Positions 11,231-18,561 of a stretch of DNA of 21,304 nt are shown one piece after another (positions within the stretch are counted from its first letter, which is position 1; each line of letters starts with the position of its first letter). The stretch is taken from NCBI GenBank assembly GCA_036398775.1, contig DASWOJ010000293.1:1-21304 (forward strand). The letters are read 5' to 3'. The notes under the pieces were generated by a model. It had not been told where the DNA came from. It made no database searches and worked only from the letters and a program-made list of their open reading frames with translations. The stretch is from DASWOJ01 sp036398775. Its GTDB lineage: Bacteria > Pseudomonadota > Alphaproteobacteria > Acetobacterales > Acetobacteraceae. The translations under genes and the position numbers were made by a program.

Positions 11231-12682
11231 CTATCCCGCCGCGAACGCAGCCGCGTCGAACCCGTCCGGCAGCACCCCGCGCGGGCGGATCAGGTCATAG
11301 GGTCCGACAGGCAGGTAGCGCCCCGACCCCGGCGGCGCCGACACCATCCCGTCCCGCATCACGACCTCGCCCCGGCGCAGGGTTGCGACCGGCCATCCCG
11401 TGACCTCCAGCCCCTCATAGGGCGTGTAGTCTATGGCGTGCTGCTGCAACGCATTGGTCATGCGGGTGCGGCGGTCCGGGTCCCATAGCACCAGGTCCGC
11501 ATCTGCCCCGGGGGCGATCCGGCCCTTCGCGTGCAGGCCGAACAGTGCCGCCGGCCCGGTCGCCGTCAGGCGCACGAAGTCGCTGGGGCTGATGCGGCCG
11601 GCGGCCACCCCCTCGCTCCATAAAATGGGCAGCCGGGCCGCCAGGCCGGGGACGCCGTTGGGTATCCGCGTGAACGGCGCGTCCGCCCCGGCCGACTGCT
11701 TGCCGTGCGTCCCGCCATAGCTCCATCCGCTGTGGTCCGAGCTGATTACGCCCAGCGTCCGCATGCGTATCGCATCCCACAGCCCGGCAGTCGCCGCGGC
11801 GTCGCGCGGGGCCGGGCTGCACATGAACTTGGCACCTTCGAAGCCAGGACGGTCCATGTCGGCGGCGGTCAGCACGAAGTATTGCGGGCAGGTCTCGCCC
11901 CATACCTTCACGCCGCGGGCCTGGGCGCGGGCGATCTCCTCCGCCGCCTCCGGGCAGGATACGTGGAAGACCTCGATGGGGGTGTCCACCAGCTCCGCCA
12001 GGGCGATGGCGCGGTGGGTCGCTTCCCGCTCGACCACGGCCGGGCGGGACCAGGCGTGATACTTCGGTGCGGTCCGGCCATCGGCCAGCAGGGCGGCGGA
12101 GCGCCAGGCGATGGCGTCGTAGTTCTCGCAATGCACCGTCACCAGGCAGCCCAGGCGCCGGGCCGCCGACAGCACGGCCAGATACTGCCGGTCGTCCAGG
12201 TGCAGGGGATCGTAGGTCAGGAACACCTTCAGGCTGCGTATGCCCGACGCCACCGCCTGCGGCAGCTCGTCGCGGATCACGGCGTCGGAGGGGTCGGTGA
12301 CGATCTGGTGGAAGGCATAGTCCACCATCGCCCCCGCCGCGGCCCGGCGCCGGTATTCCGCTAGGGGCTGCAGGATGCCGCCACCCTTGAACTGGGTGGA
12401 GAAGGTGACGACGCTGGTGGTGCCGCCCGCCAGGGCCGCGGTGCTGCCGGTGGCGAAGGTTTCCTCGTCGGCGCCGCCGCCTTCCTGCAGCTGCTCGATG
12501 TGGCAGTGGCTGTCCACACCGCCGGGCAGCACCAGCAGGCCGCCGGCGTCCAGCACGGGGCCGCCCTGCAGCCGCTCGCCGAGCGCCGCGATGCGGCCGG
12601 CGCGTATGCCGATGTCGGCGCGGAACTGGTCCGATGCGGTGACGACGGTGCCGCCTTCGATGATCAGGTCGTACTCGGCCAT
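11231..12682 (-). CDS. Dihydropyrimidinase / D-hydantoinase family amidohydrolase
   Basis: A 483-residue cyclic amidase from ATG 12682. It hydrolyses the ring amide of dihydropyrimidines or hydantoins; exact substrate uncertain. The binuclear metal site is complete: H59 and H61 in PGGVDSHCHIEQ (usual motif DxHxH), the carboxylated lysine K152 in SLKVFLTYDP, H184 in VTVHCENYDAI, H240 in IEVFHVSC and D316 in VISSDHSGWSYGG. The N-terminus YDLIIEGGTVVTASDQFRAD and the C-terminal small beta-domain (GRIAPGADADLVLWDPDRRT) are typical. GGAGG at 12689-12693 fixes the start, so longer upstream frames are wrong. It diverges from the GMC operon and has no amidase or racemase neighbour. The cytosolic location is inferred from the lack of a signal peptide. 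Confidence 0.94.
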   Translation of the reverse strand: MAEYDLIIEGGTVVTASDQFRADIGIRAGRIAALGERLQGGPVLDAGGLLVLPGGVDSHCHIEQLQEGGGADEETFATGSTAALAGGTTSVVTFSTQFKGGGILQPLAEYRRRAAAGAMVDYAFHQIVTDPSDAVIRDELPQAVASGIRSLKVFLTYDPLHLDDRQYLAVLSAARRLGCLVTVHCENYDAIAWRSAALLADGRTAPKYHAWSRPAVVEREATHRAIALAELVDTPIEVFHVSCPEAAEEIARAQARGVKVWGETCPQYFVLTAADMDRPGFEGAKFMCSPAPRDAAATAGLWDAIRMRTLGVISSDHSGWSYGGTHGKQSAGADAPFTRIPNGVPGLAARLPILWSEGVAAGRISPSDFVRLTATGPAALFGLHAKGRIAPGADADLVLWDPDRRTRMTNALQQHAIDYTPYEGLEVTGWPVATLRRGEVVMRDGMVSAPPGSGRYLPVGPYDLIRPRGVLPDGFDAAAFAAG

Positions 12683-13068
12683 GCCTTGCCTCCGGGATGC
12701 CGGGCCGAGGCTGGCCGCAACGGCGGCGCCGCGCAACCGGCGCCCGCATAGGCTCATGAACATTTCCGGCGTGGCCCTGCGGCGTTGCCAGCCGGGACCA
12801 ACCGGCTTGCCGCGGTCGTGCCGACTACCCCGACGGCGCTGGGCGGGCGCTCCAGATCTTACGACTTCGTGCTCGACGCGCGCCGGGGCTTGGTGGTTGT
12901 CGCCAACGAGGCAGCGGGCGCTGCGATATTCGGCCGCATCTGCTGGTCCGCATCCGCCCGCTGGCGCCGGGCCTGGTCGGATGGGGCGGCTTTTCGCCGG
13001 GCCTGCCGATTGACGCCGGGGCGTTCGACCCGAAGTGCGCTGCGAGTGTACGGGATGGGACAATTCGA
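12683..13068. other. Divergent intergenic region between hydantoinase and GMC operon
   Basis: This 386-base region should hold promoters for both divergent units. It is as GC-rich as the coding DNA. The plus-strand frame of the downstream gene stays open through much of it without an ATG or GTG start, which is common in such DNA. GGAGG at 12689-12693 is the hydantoinase ribosome site. I saw no strong operator palindrome or promoter boxes. Confidence 0.4.
12689..12693 (-). promoter_or_regulatory. Ribosome binding site deciding the hydantoinase start
   Basis: CCTCC on the plus strand reads GGAGG on the coding strand, six bases before ATG 12682. It rules out much longer in-frame starts that would add about 187 low-complexity residues. 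Confidence 0.75.
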
Positions 13069-13635
13069 TTGGCAATCCGCGACCTGCTGCAAGGCGAGCA
13101 TGTCTCGCCTCCGACCCGGGCCGCGCTCCTGGCCCGGCTGGATGCCCCGCCCGTCGCCGAGCCTCGCTTCCTGACCCCGGCGGAGTTCCGCACCCTGCAG
13201 GCGGTCTGCGCCCGGTTGCTGCCCGATGCATGGCCCGGCGCACGGATTGACGTTGCCGGACCGATGGACGCGCGGCTGGCGGAGGGCAAGACGGATGGCT
13301 GGCGCTACGACGTGATGCCGGGCGACGGCGCTGCTATGCGCGCTGGACTGGCCGGGCTGGACGGCGCATCCCAGGCCTTGGCTGGCGCCGCGTTCGCCGA
13401 TGTGCCGCCTGCGGCGCAGGACGGGGTGCTGACCGCTGTGCAGGCGGGCACGCCGCCTGGCCCCGCTTGGCTGATGCCGCCGCAACGGTTTTTCGAGGAG
13501 CTGCTGGCCGAGGCGACGGAGGTGTTCTTCGCCCACCCCTTGGCGCAGGAGCGCATCGGCTACGCCGGGTTCGCCGACCGTCCCGGCTGGACCCGCATTG
13601 GCTTGGACGAGCGCGAAGACCGGGAGCCGGCTTGA
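13069..13635 (+). CDS. Gluconate 2-dehydrogenase subunit 3 family protein
   Basis: A 188-residue small subunit partner of a GMC-type dehydrogenase. Residues 1-17 (MAIRDLLQGEHVSPPTR) and FLTPAEFRTLQAVCARLLPD match the usual start of this family, followed by DGWRYDVMPGDG, a helical middle, and the conserved C-terminal FFEELLAEATEVFFAHPLAQ then RIGYAGFADRPGW. Known relatives (gluconate 2-dehydrogenase gamma chain, LacC-type subunits) stabilise or export the catalytic subunit. Unlike many of those it has no visible Tat or Sec signal, so a cytosolic complex is likely. The only start that fits the family is TTG 13069; no ATG or GTG lies in frame nearby. Its TGA overlaps the TTG start of the GMC gene (TTGA). 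Confidence 0.85.
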   Translation: MAIRDLLQGEHVSPPTRAALLARLDAPPVAEPRFLTPAEFRTLQAVCARLLPDAWPGARIDVAGPMDARLAEGKTDGWRYDVMPGDGAAMRAGLAGLDGASQALAGAAFADVPPAAQDGVLTAVQAGTPPGPAWLMPPQRFFEELLAEATEVFFAHPLAQERIGYAGFADRPGWTRIGLDEREDREPA

Positions 13636-15173
13636 CGCCCCCCCTCACCAGCCCCCGCTTCACCGGCGAGGTGGACGCTGTCGTCATAGGCACCGGGGCC
13701 GGCGGCGCCCCGCTGGCCGCTCGCCTGGCTGGCGCGGGCCTGAGCGTCGTAATGATGGAGGCCGGGCGGCAATGGACCCCGGCGCGCGACTGGGCCACCG
13801 ACGAACGCGCCCAGGACGCCCTGTTCTGGAACGACGAGCGCCTCAGCGCCGGCGCCGACCCCGTGGCCTTCGGGCGCAACAACTCCGGCATCGGCGTCGG
13901 CGGCTCGACGCTGCACTACACCGCCTATGTGCCGCGGGCGCAGCCGGACGACTTCCACCTGCGGCGCGATTTCGGCGTTGGGGCGGACTGGCCGATCGGC
14001 TACGACGACCTGGCGCCGTACTACGCGGAGGTCGAGGCGTTCCTTGGCGTGTCCGGTCCCTCGCCCTATCCCTGGGGGCCGCCGCGCCCGGCCTATCCCC
14101 TGCCGCCGTTGCCGCTGAACGGGGCGGCGGAGCTGATGCAGCGGGGCTGCGCCAGCCTGGGCATACGCACGTCGCCCGCCGCCAACGCCGCGGTGTCGCG
14201 GGCCTGGCAGCAGGAGGGTTACGGCCTGCGCCCCGCCTGCACCAACCGCGGCTTCTGCCAGGCCGGGTGCAGCACCGGCGCCAAGGCCGGCATGGACACC
14301 ACCTATATCCCGCTCGCCCTCGCCCGCGGGGCGGAGCTGCGGACCGAGACATTCGTGACAGGGATCGAGACGGACGCCGCCGGGCAGGTGACCGGCGTCG
14401 TGGCGATGCATGGCGGCGCCGAAACCCGGCAGCGGTGCCGCGCCCTGTTCCTGTGCGCCGGCGCCATCGAGACGCCGCGCCTGCTGCTGCTGAACCGGCT
14501 GGGCCGCGGACCCGTCGGGCACCACTTCATGGCGCATACCGGCGTGCAGCTCTGGGCACGCTTCCCGGAGCGGGTCGGCCCCACCAAGGGCATCCCCGGC
14601 GGCCTTATCAGCGAGGACACGCACCGTCCGGACGATGCCGACTTCGCCGGCGGCTACCTGCTGCAATCCATCGGCGTCATGCCCGTCACCTATGCCAGCC
14701 AGGTCGCCCGCGGGCGCGGGCTGTGGGGCCAGGCGATGCTGGACCACATGGAGCAGTTCAACCACGTCGCGGGCATCAACATCCTGGGCGACTGCCTGCC
14801 GCACCCAGAGAACCGCGTCGAGCTGTCCGACGAGCTGGACGGCCGCGGCCTGCCCAAGCCGCGCATCCACTTCACCGCCGGCGAGAACGAGCTTCGGATG
14901 ACGGCGCATGCCGAGCGGAAGATGCGCGCGATCTTCGACGCCGCCGGGGCACGGGATGCCTGGGCGTTCCCGCGCTATGCCCACACCATCGGCACCTGCC
15001 GCATGGGGGACGGCGACGACGCCGTGGTGGACCGGGATGGGCGGCTGCATGGGCACCGCAACCTGATCGTCGCCGACAACTCGGTCTTTGCCAGCGCGCT
15101 GTCGTGCAACCCGGCGCTCACCATCATGGCCAACGCGCTCCGCACCGCGGACCGCTTCCTGGAGGCACGATAA
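13632..15173 (+). CDS. GMC family FAD-dependent oxidoreductase
   Basis: A 513-residue flavoprotein dehydrogenase from TTG 13632. The Rossmann FAD loop is VVIGTGAGGAPLAARLAGAG (17-36), with acidic E43 closing the ADP-binding motif. GIGVGGSTLHYTAYVPR (87-102) is the GMC substrate/FAD signature, and the C-terminal HTIGTCRMGDG (H451) with SCNPALTIMANALR (N493) forms the catalytic region. C203, C209 and C213 (CTNRGFCQAGC) resemble the cysteine cluster of FAD-glucose dehydrogenases that hold a 3Fe-4S centre. Relatives oxidise sugar or glycoside hydroxyls. The preceding gene encodes the matching small subunit and the next a glycosidase, so a glycoside 3-dehydrogenase-like role is plausible but inferred. 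GGGAG five bases before TTG, and overlap with the previous stop, support this start over the open frame extending to 13467. Confidence 0.92.
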   Translation: MTPPLTSPRFTGEVDAVVIGTGAGGAPLAARLAGAGLSVVMMEAGRQWTPARDWATDERAQDALFWNDERLSAGADPVAFGRNNSGIGVGGSTLHYTAYVPRAQPDDFHLRRDFGVGADWPIGYDDLAPYYAEVEAFLGVSGPSPYPWGPPRPAYPLPPLPLNGAAELMQRGCASLGIRTSPAANAAVSRAWQQEGYGLRPACTNRGFCQAGCSTGAKAGMDTTYIPLALARGAELRTETFVTGIETDAAGQVTGVVAMHGGAETRQRCRALFLCAGAIETPRLLLLNRLGRGPVGHHFMAHTGVQLWARFPERVGPTKGIPGGLISEDTHRPDDADFAGGYLLQSIGVMPVTYASQVARGRGLWGQAMLDHMEQFNHVAGINILGDCLPHPENRVELSDELDGRGLPKPRIHFTAGENELRMTAHAERKMRAIFDAAGARDAWAFPRYAHTIGTCRMGDGDDAVVDRDGRLHGHRNLIVADNSVFASALSCNPALTIMANALRTADRFLEAR

Positions 15174-15176
15174 GGC

Positions 15177-16511
15177 ATGGCGGCAGGATTCCTGGACCGC
15201 ATACAGCGGAAGCTTGGCAACGGCATCCTGGGCGGGGACCAGCAGGGCGGCGCCGCCGGGCGCAGCGGCCAGGGCCTGCCGGCAGGGGGCAGCGGGGAGT
15301 TCATGTTCGCCACCGGCATCGAGTGCAGCTATCCCCGCATCGCCGGCGGCATCCGGCGGGACCTGCTGGCCGAGTGCGGCCACTACGACCGCTGGCGCGA
15401 GGACCTGGCGCTGACCCGCGGACTCGGCCTGCGCGTGCTGCGCTACGGCCTGCCGTATTACTCCATGCACCTTGGCCCCGGCCGCTACGACTGGTCGTTT
15501 GCCGACGAGCCGATGGCGGAGATGCAGCGGTTGGGCATCGCCCCTATTCTGGACCTGCTGCATTTCGGCGTGCCGGACTGGATCGGCGATTTCCAGAACC
15601 CCGACCTGCCGCTGCTGTTCGCCGAGTATGCCGAGGCCGTGGCGCGACGCTATCCGCACGTCCGCATGTTCACGCCGGTCAACGAAATCTACGTCACCGC
15701 CCGCGTCAGCGCCAAGGACGGGCTATGGAACGAGCAGCTCAAGTCCGACCATGCCTTCGTCACCGCGCTGAAGCACCTGTCCGCCGCCAGCATCCTGGCG
15801 ACCCAGGCCATCGTGCGCCAGCGCCCGGACGCCATCATCGTGCAGAGCGAGAGCGCCGAGCGCACCTGGGAAGCCCGCGCCGTCCAGTCCGCGGCGGTGC
15901 GGCTGTCCAACAAGCAGCGCTTCATCTCGCTCGACCTGCTGTATGCCAATCCGCCGGACAGCGAGGTCTGCATGTGGATGTGTGACAACGGGCTGACGCG
16001 GGCGGAATACGACTGGTTCATGAAGGGGGAGCCGCCGGGCCACCAGATCATGGGCAACGACTACTATGGCCGCAATGAGCGGATCATGAAGCCAGACGGC
16101 AGCATGATGCCGGCGGAGGACGTGGCGGGCTGGTATGCCATCACCCACGAGTACTACGCCCGTTACAAGCGCCCGGTGTTCTACACCGAGACCAACGTGG
16201 AAGACCCGGACGCCGCGCCGTCCTGGCTGTTGAAGCAGTGGGTCAACGTGATGCGGATGCGGGCCGACGGCGTGCCGGTGCTGGGCTTCACCTGGTATAG
16301 CCTGATTGACCAGGTGGATTGGGACTCGGAGCTGGCCCAAAAGAACGACCGGGTGTTCAGGTGCGGCCTGTATGACCTGGACCGCAAGCCGCGCCTGGTG
16401 GAGGCGGAGTTCCGCGCCATGGTGCAGGAGTTCGGCCAGATCAGCCTGATGCCGCACGGCGAGTTCCTGGAACTGACCAGCCGCCCGGCGGAGCTGAAGG
16501 TGGAGGTCTGA
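15177..16511 (+). CDS. Glycoside hydrolase family 1-like protein (beta-glucosidase-like, divergent)
   Basis: A 444-residue (beta/alpha)8 protein. After a Gly-rich segment (about 18-40) it reads FATGIECSYPRIAGG, then YDRWREDLALTRGLGLRVLR, GLPYYSMHLGPGRYDWSFAD, and FTPVNEIYVTAR (165-176), where E170 is the likely acid/base. VFYTETNVED (334-343) holds E338, the likely nucleophile. GFTWYSLIDQVDWDSEL matches the late GH1 W-Y-S-x-x-D region. Classical GH1 has TxNEP and xTENG; here Pro is replaced by Ile and the second motif is TETN, so substrate and even mechanism may differ. No signal peptide, thus cytosolic. It starts three bases after the GMC stop (TAAGGCATG), clearly the same operon, and its product or substrate is probably oxidised by the GMC enzyme. 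Length is close to family norms. Confidence 0.85.
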   Translation: MAAGFLDRIQRKLGNGILGGDQQGGAAGRSGQGLPAGGSGEFMFATGIECSYPRIAGGIRRDLLAECGHYDRWREDLALTRGLGLRVLRYGLPYYSMHLGPGRYDWSFADEPMAEMQRLGIAPILDLLHFGVPDWIGDFQNPDLPLLFAEYAEAVARRYPHVRMFTPVNEIYVTARVSAKDGLWNEQLKSDHAFVTALKHLSAASILATQAIVRQRPDAIIVQSESAERTWEARAVQSAAVRLSNKQRFISLDLLYANPPDSEVCMWMCDNGLTRAEYDWFMKGEPPGHQIMGNDYYGRNERIMKPDGSMMPAEDVAGWYAITHEYYARYKRPVFYTETNVEDPDAAPSWLLKQWVNVMRMRADGVPVLGFTWYSLIDQVDWDSELAQKNDRVFRCGLYDLDRKPRLVEAEFRAMVQEFGQISLMPHGEFLELTSRPAELKVEV

Positions 16512-16531
16512 CCGCCCGGGAACCAAGCTGG

Positions 16532-17224
16532 GTGCTGCTGCACTATTTCGGCGGCTCGGCCCGGTCCTGGGAACCGTTGACGGCGCTGCTTGGCGGCAAC
16601 TGCTCGGCGCCGGACCTTCGCGGGTTCGGAGACGCGCCGCCGGGCGGACCGATGCGGGTGGCGGACTACGCCAACGACATGATGCCGCTGCTGCGGGATG
16701 GATGCATCCTTGTTGGGCACAGCATGGGCGGCAAGGTGGCGGTGGCAGTGGCTGCGCGGCGGCCGCCAGGGTTGCGCGGGCTGGTGATGGTCGCCCCTTC
16801 CCCGCCTGGACCGGAACCGATGACGGAGGAGGACCGCGCCAAGCTGCGCGCCGCCTGGAACAACCCGGATGCGGCGAAGGAGGTTGCACGCACCATCAGC
16901 CGTCATGGCGACGGCCCGGTAGCTGACCGGATTGCCGCCGACCACCTGCGGGCCTCGCGGCGGGGATGGCTGGCCTGGCTGGACAAGGGATCGAGGGAGA
17001 ACCTGCGTGCCCTTGCTGGGCAGGTTGCCGTGCCGGTGCTGGTGGTGGCTGGCGCCGAGGACCAAGCTCTTGGGCCTGAAGTGCAGGAGCGGGAGACGAT
17101 GCCCTTGTTTCCAGGTGCGATGCTGCGAACCATTGCGGGCAGCCGTCACTTGGTCCCGCTTGACGCACCGGAGCAATTAGGCGTTGCAATTACGGAGTGG
17201 GCTGAGTCACTGGCTGATCGCTAG
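16532..17224 (+). CDS. Alpha/beta fold hydrolase
   Basis: A 230-residue hydrolase of the alpha/beta fold. The catalytic triad is visible: nucleophile S64 in LVGHSMGGKVAVAVAA, acid D177 in VVAGAEDQAL and H206 in AGSRHLVPLDAPEQL. The oxyanion region HYFGGSARSW near the start is typical, as are SAPDLRGFGDAP and the VPVLVVAGAED strand. The cap is short. GTG 16532 gives a protein lacking the residues before the first conserved strand (SWVLLHYFGG); an in-frame CTG at 16508, overlapping the GH1 stop as CTGA and preceded by AAGG seven bases upstream, would restore it. Last gene of the GMC operon. The likely role is ester or lactone cleavage in the same pathway, but substrate is unknown. Confidence 0.88.
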   Translation: MLLHYFGGSARSWEPLTALLGGNCSAPDLRGFGDAPPGGPMRVADYANDMMPLLRDGCILVGHSMGGKVAVAVAARRPPGLRGLVMVAPSPPGPEPMTEEDRAKLRAAWNNPDAAKEVARTISRHGDGPVADRIAADHLRASRRGWLAWLDKGSRENLRALAGQVAVPVLVVAGAEDQALGPEVQERETMPLFPGAMLRTIAGSRHLVPLDAPEQLGVAITEWAESLADR

Positions 17225-17254
17225 ACTGACCGGGCAGCAGTTAGTCAATGTTTT

Positions 17255-17287
17255 CATGAGGGTAGGGGTAAGTAAATTTACCTCATG
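17255..17287. terminator. Nested inverted repeat after the GMC operon
   Basis: CATGAGG (17255-17261) pairs with CCTCATG (17281-17287), and inside lies the perfect palindrome GTAAATTTAC (17272-17281). It is locally AT-rich and 31 bases after the hydrolase stop. It may end the operon transcript, although no long T-run follows, or serve as a protein-binding site. Confidence 0.45.
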
Positions 17288-17342
17288 TTGCTGACTGGTT
17301 TTGCTTGGTTGGCGGCGATAAGGGCTTTGGCGCGCGCCTGGC

Positions 17343-17383
17343 TTCCCTCACCCCGACCCTCTCCCAGAGGGAGAGGGAGAAGG
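17343..17383 (+). repeat. GC-rich palindromic repeat, copy C
   Basis: This copy reads TTCCCTCACCCCGACCCTCT then CCCAGAGGGAGAGGGAGAAGG, oriented like copies B and E. It is unpaired and lies seven bases beyond the stop of the Gly/Tyr-rich gene, between two converging units. Confidence 0.85.
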
Positions 17384-17390
17384 ATGACGG

Positions 17391-17705
17391 TTAGCGGTAG
17401 TAGTAGCCAGGGGCGTAATAGACTGGCGGGGGAGCATACACTACCGGCGGCGGGGGGGCGTAGTATACCGGCGGCGGGGCGTAGTAGGGCCGGGCCGCCA
17501 GGGCGCCGATGCCCAGGCCCAGCAGGGCACCGCCGACGATGGCGCCGCCATAGCCGAAGCCGCGATGGCCATAGCCATAACCACCGTAGCCTCCACGGTA
17601 GCCGCCATAGCCGCCACGATAATATTGTGCATCCGCAGCCACGGGCGCCAGCGCCGTCATGGCTAGGACAGGAAGTGCGATCAGGAACCGACCAGCTCGC
17701 GTCAT
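17391..17705 (-). CDS. Secreted Gly/Tyr- and Pro/Tyr-rich small protein
   Basis: From ATG 17705 a 104-residue protein with a signal peptide (MTRAGRFLIALPVLAMTALA, cleavage near VAADAQ). The mature part has three zones: GGYGGY-type repeats (about 30-50), a short glycine-rich hydrophobic stretch (GGAIVGGALLGLGIGALAA) that could enter a membrane or aggregate, and a tail of APPPVYYAPP repeats ending YYYR. Similar proteins are widespread small exported proteins of unknown role in alphaproteobacteria; a cell-envelope or surface-layer location is inferred. AGGTG six bases before ATG (17712-17716) supports this start over GTG 17714. The DNA repeats encode near-identical codons. Repeat copy C follows the stop immediately and may serve as its 3' end. 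Confidence 0.83.
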   Translation of the reverse strand: MTRAGRFLIALPVLAMTALAPVAADAQYYRGGYGGYRGGYGGYGYGHRGFGYGGAIVGGALLGLGIGALAARPYYAPPPVYYAPPPPVVYAPPPVYYAPGYYYR

Positions 17706-17838
17706 GGTTGACACCTAGTGATATTAGGAGGGGCGCCAGTGCCCCAGCCTCATCAAGATGATGCTGCCTGGTGGCAGATTTAAGGCGCATCGGCTGGGCT
17801 GGTCCAGCATTTACGTTTCGTAACCGAAGACGTGATCA

Positions 17839-17857
17839 GGGCGGCGGTCAGCCGCCC
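17839..17857 (-). terminator. Hairpin spanning the livF stop codon
   Basis: GGGCGGC (17839-17845) pairs with GCCGCCC (17851-17857) around a five-base loop containing the livF stop. A second stem, CTGCC (17764-17768) with GGCAG (17773-17777), lies beyond it. These may end or protect the liv transcript. No T-run follows either. The promoter of the Gly/Tyr-rich gene should lie in the same 17706-17847 stretch. Confidence 0.35.
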
Positions 17858-18561
17858 AGGTAGGCCGCCGCGACAGCCGGGTCCTGCGCCACCTCCGCCG
17901 CCGCACCGGACAGCACGATGCGCCCGGTCTCCAGCACATAGGCATGGTCGGACACTTCCAGCGCGGCGGAGGCGTTCTGCTCCACCAGCAGGATCGTCGT
18001 CCCGTCCGCCTTCAGCGCGGCGATGATCGCGAAGATCTCCTCCACGAACAGCGGCGCCAGGCCCATGCTCGGCTCGTCCAGCAGCAGCAGGCGCGGGCTT
18101 CCCATCAGGGCGCGGCCGATGGCGAGCATCTGCTGCTCCCCGCCCGACATGGAGCCGGCGGCCTGGCCCAGGCGCTCGCGCAGCCGGGGGAAGCGCGCCA
18201 GCACCGCCTCCTGCCGCCGGGCGACCTCGGTCCGGCCAGGCACCAGGTAGGCGCCCAGCAGCAGGTTCTCGGCCACGGTCAGCTCGGCGAAGCACTGGCG
18301 GCCCTCCGGCACCTGGCGCAGCCCGGCGGCGGCGATCCGGTGGGCGGCGCGGCCGGTGATGTCGTCCGCGCCGAACCGGATGCGGCCGGCCTGCGGGCGC
18401 ACCAGGCCGGAGATGGCGCGCATCGTCGTCGTCTTGCCCGCGCCGTTGGCGCCGATCAGGCATACGGCCTGACCGGCGCCGACCCGCAGCGTGATGCCGT
18501 GCAGGACGCGGATGCGGCCGTAGGCGACCTGCAATCCCTCGACTTCCAGCCCGGCAGTCAT
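17848..18561 (-). CDS. livF: Branched-chain amino acid-type ABC transporter ATP-binding protein LivF
   Basis: A 237-residue ATPase. Walker A is IGANGAGKTTT (36-46), the Q-loop region is LRQVPEGRQCFAELTVAEN, the signature is MSGGEQQMLAIGRALM (138-153) and Walker B is RLLLLDEPSMGLAP (157-170). The EGRQCFAELTV and LAPLFVEEIF segments and the ILLVEQNASAALEVSDHAYV switch region are characteristic of LivF rather than LivG. It energises import of hydrophobic amino acids or related amides and carboxylates; relatives serve urea and aromatic substrates too. The start ATG overlaps the livG stop (ATGA). It is the last gene of the liv unit seen here, and its stop codon lies within a seven-base hairpin. 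Confidence 0.95.
   Translation of the reverse strand: MTAGLEVEGLQVAYGRIRVLHGITLRVGAGQAVCLIGANGAGKTTTMRAISGLVRPQAGRIRFGADDITGRAAHRIAAAGLRQVPEGRQCFAELTVAENLLLGAYLVPGRTEVARRQEAVLARFPRLRERLGQAAGSMSGGEQQMLAIGRALMGSPRLLLLDEPSMGLAPLFVEEIFAIIAALKADGTTILLVEQNASAALEVSDHAYVLETGRIVLSGAAAEVAQDPAVAAAYLGG

Noticed and set aside
12683..13243. Long N-terminal extension of the hydantoinase (about 187 residues)
   Set aside because: It is Arg/Pro/Gly-rich low complexity, overlaps the divergent gene, and GGAGG sits just before ATG 12682.
13467..13631. N-terminal extension of the GMC gene
   Set aside because: It overlaps the well-supported subunit-3 gene in another frame; TTG 13632 with GGGAG fits the family start.
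13560..15659. 699-codon open frame on the minus strand
   Set aside because: It lies opposite the GMC and GH1 genes; Gly/Arg/Ala/Gln-rich shadow typical of high-GC DNA with no domain signature.
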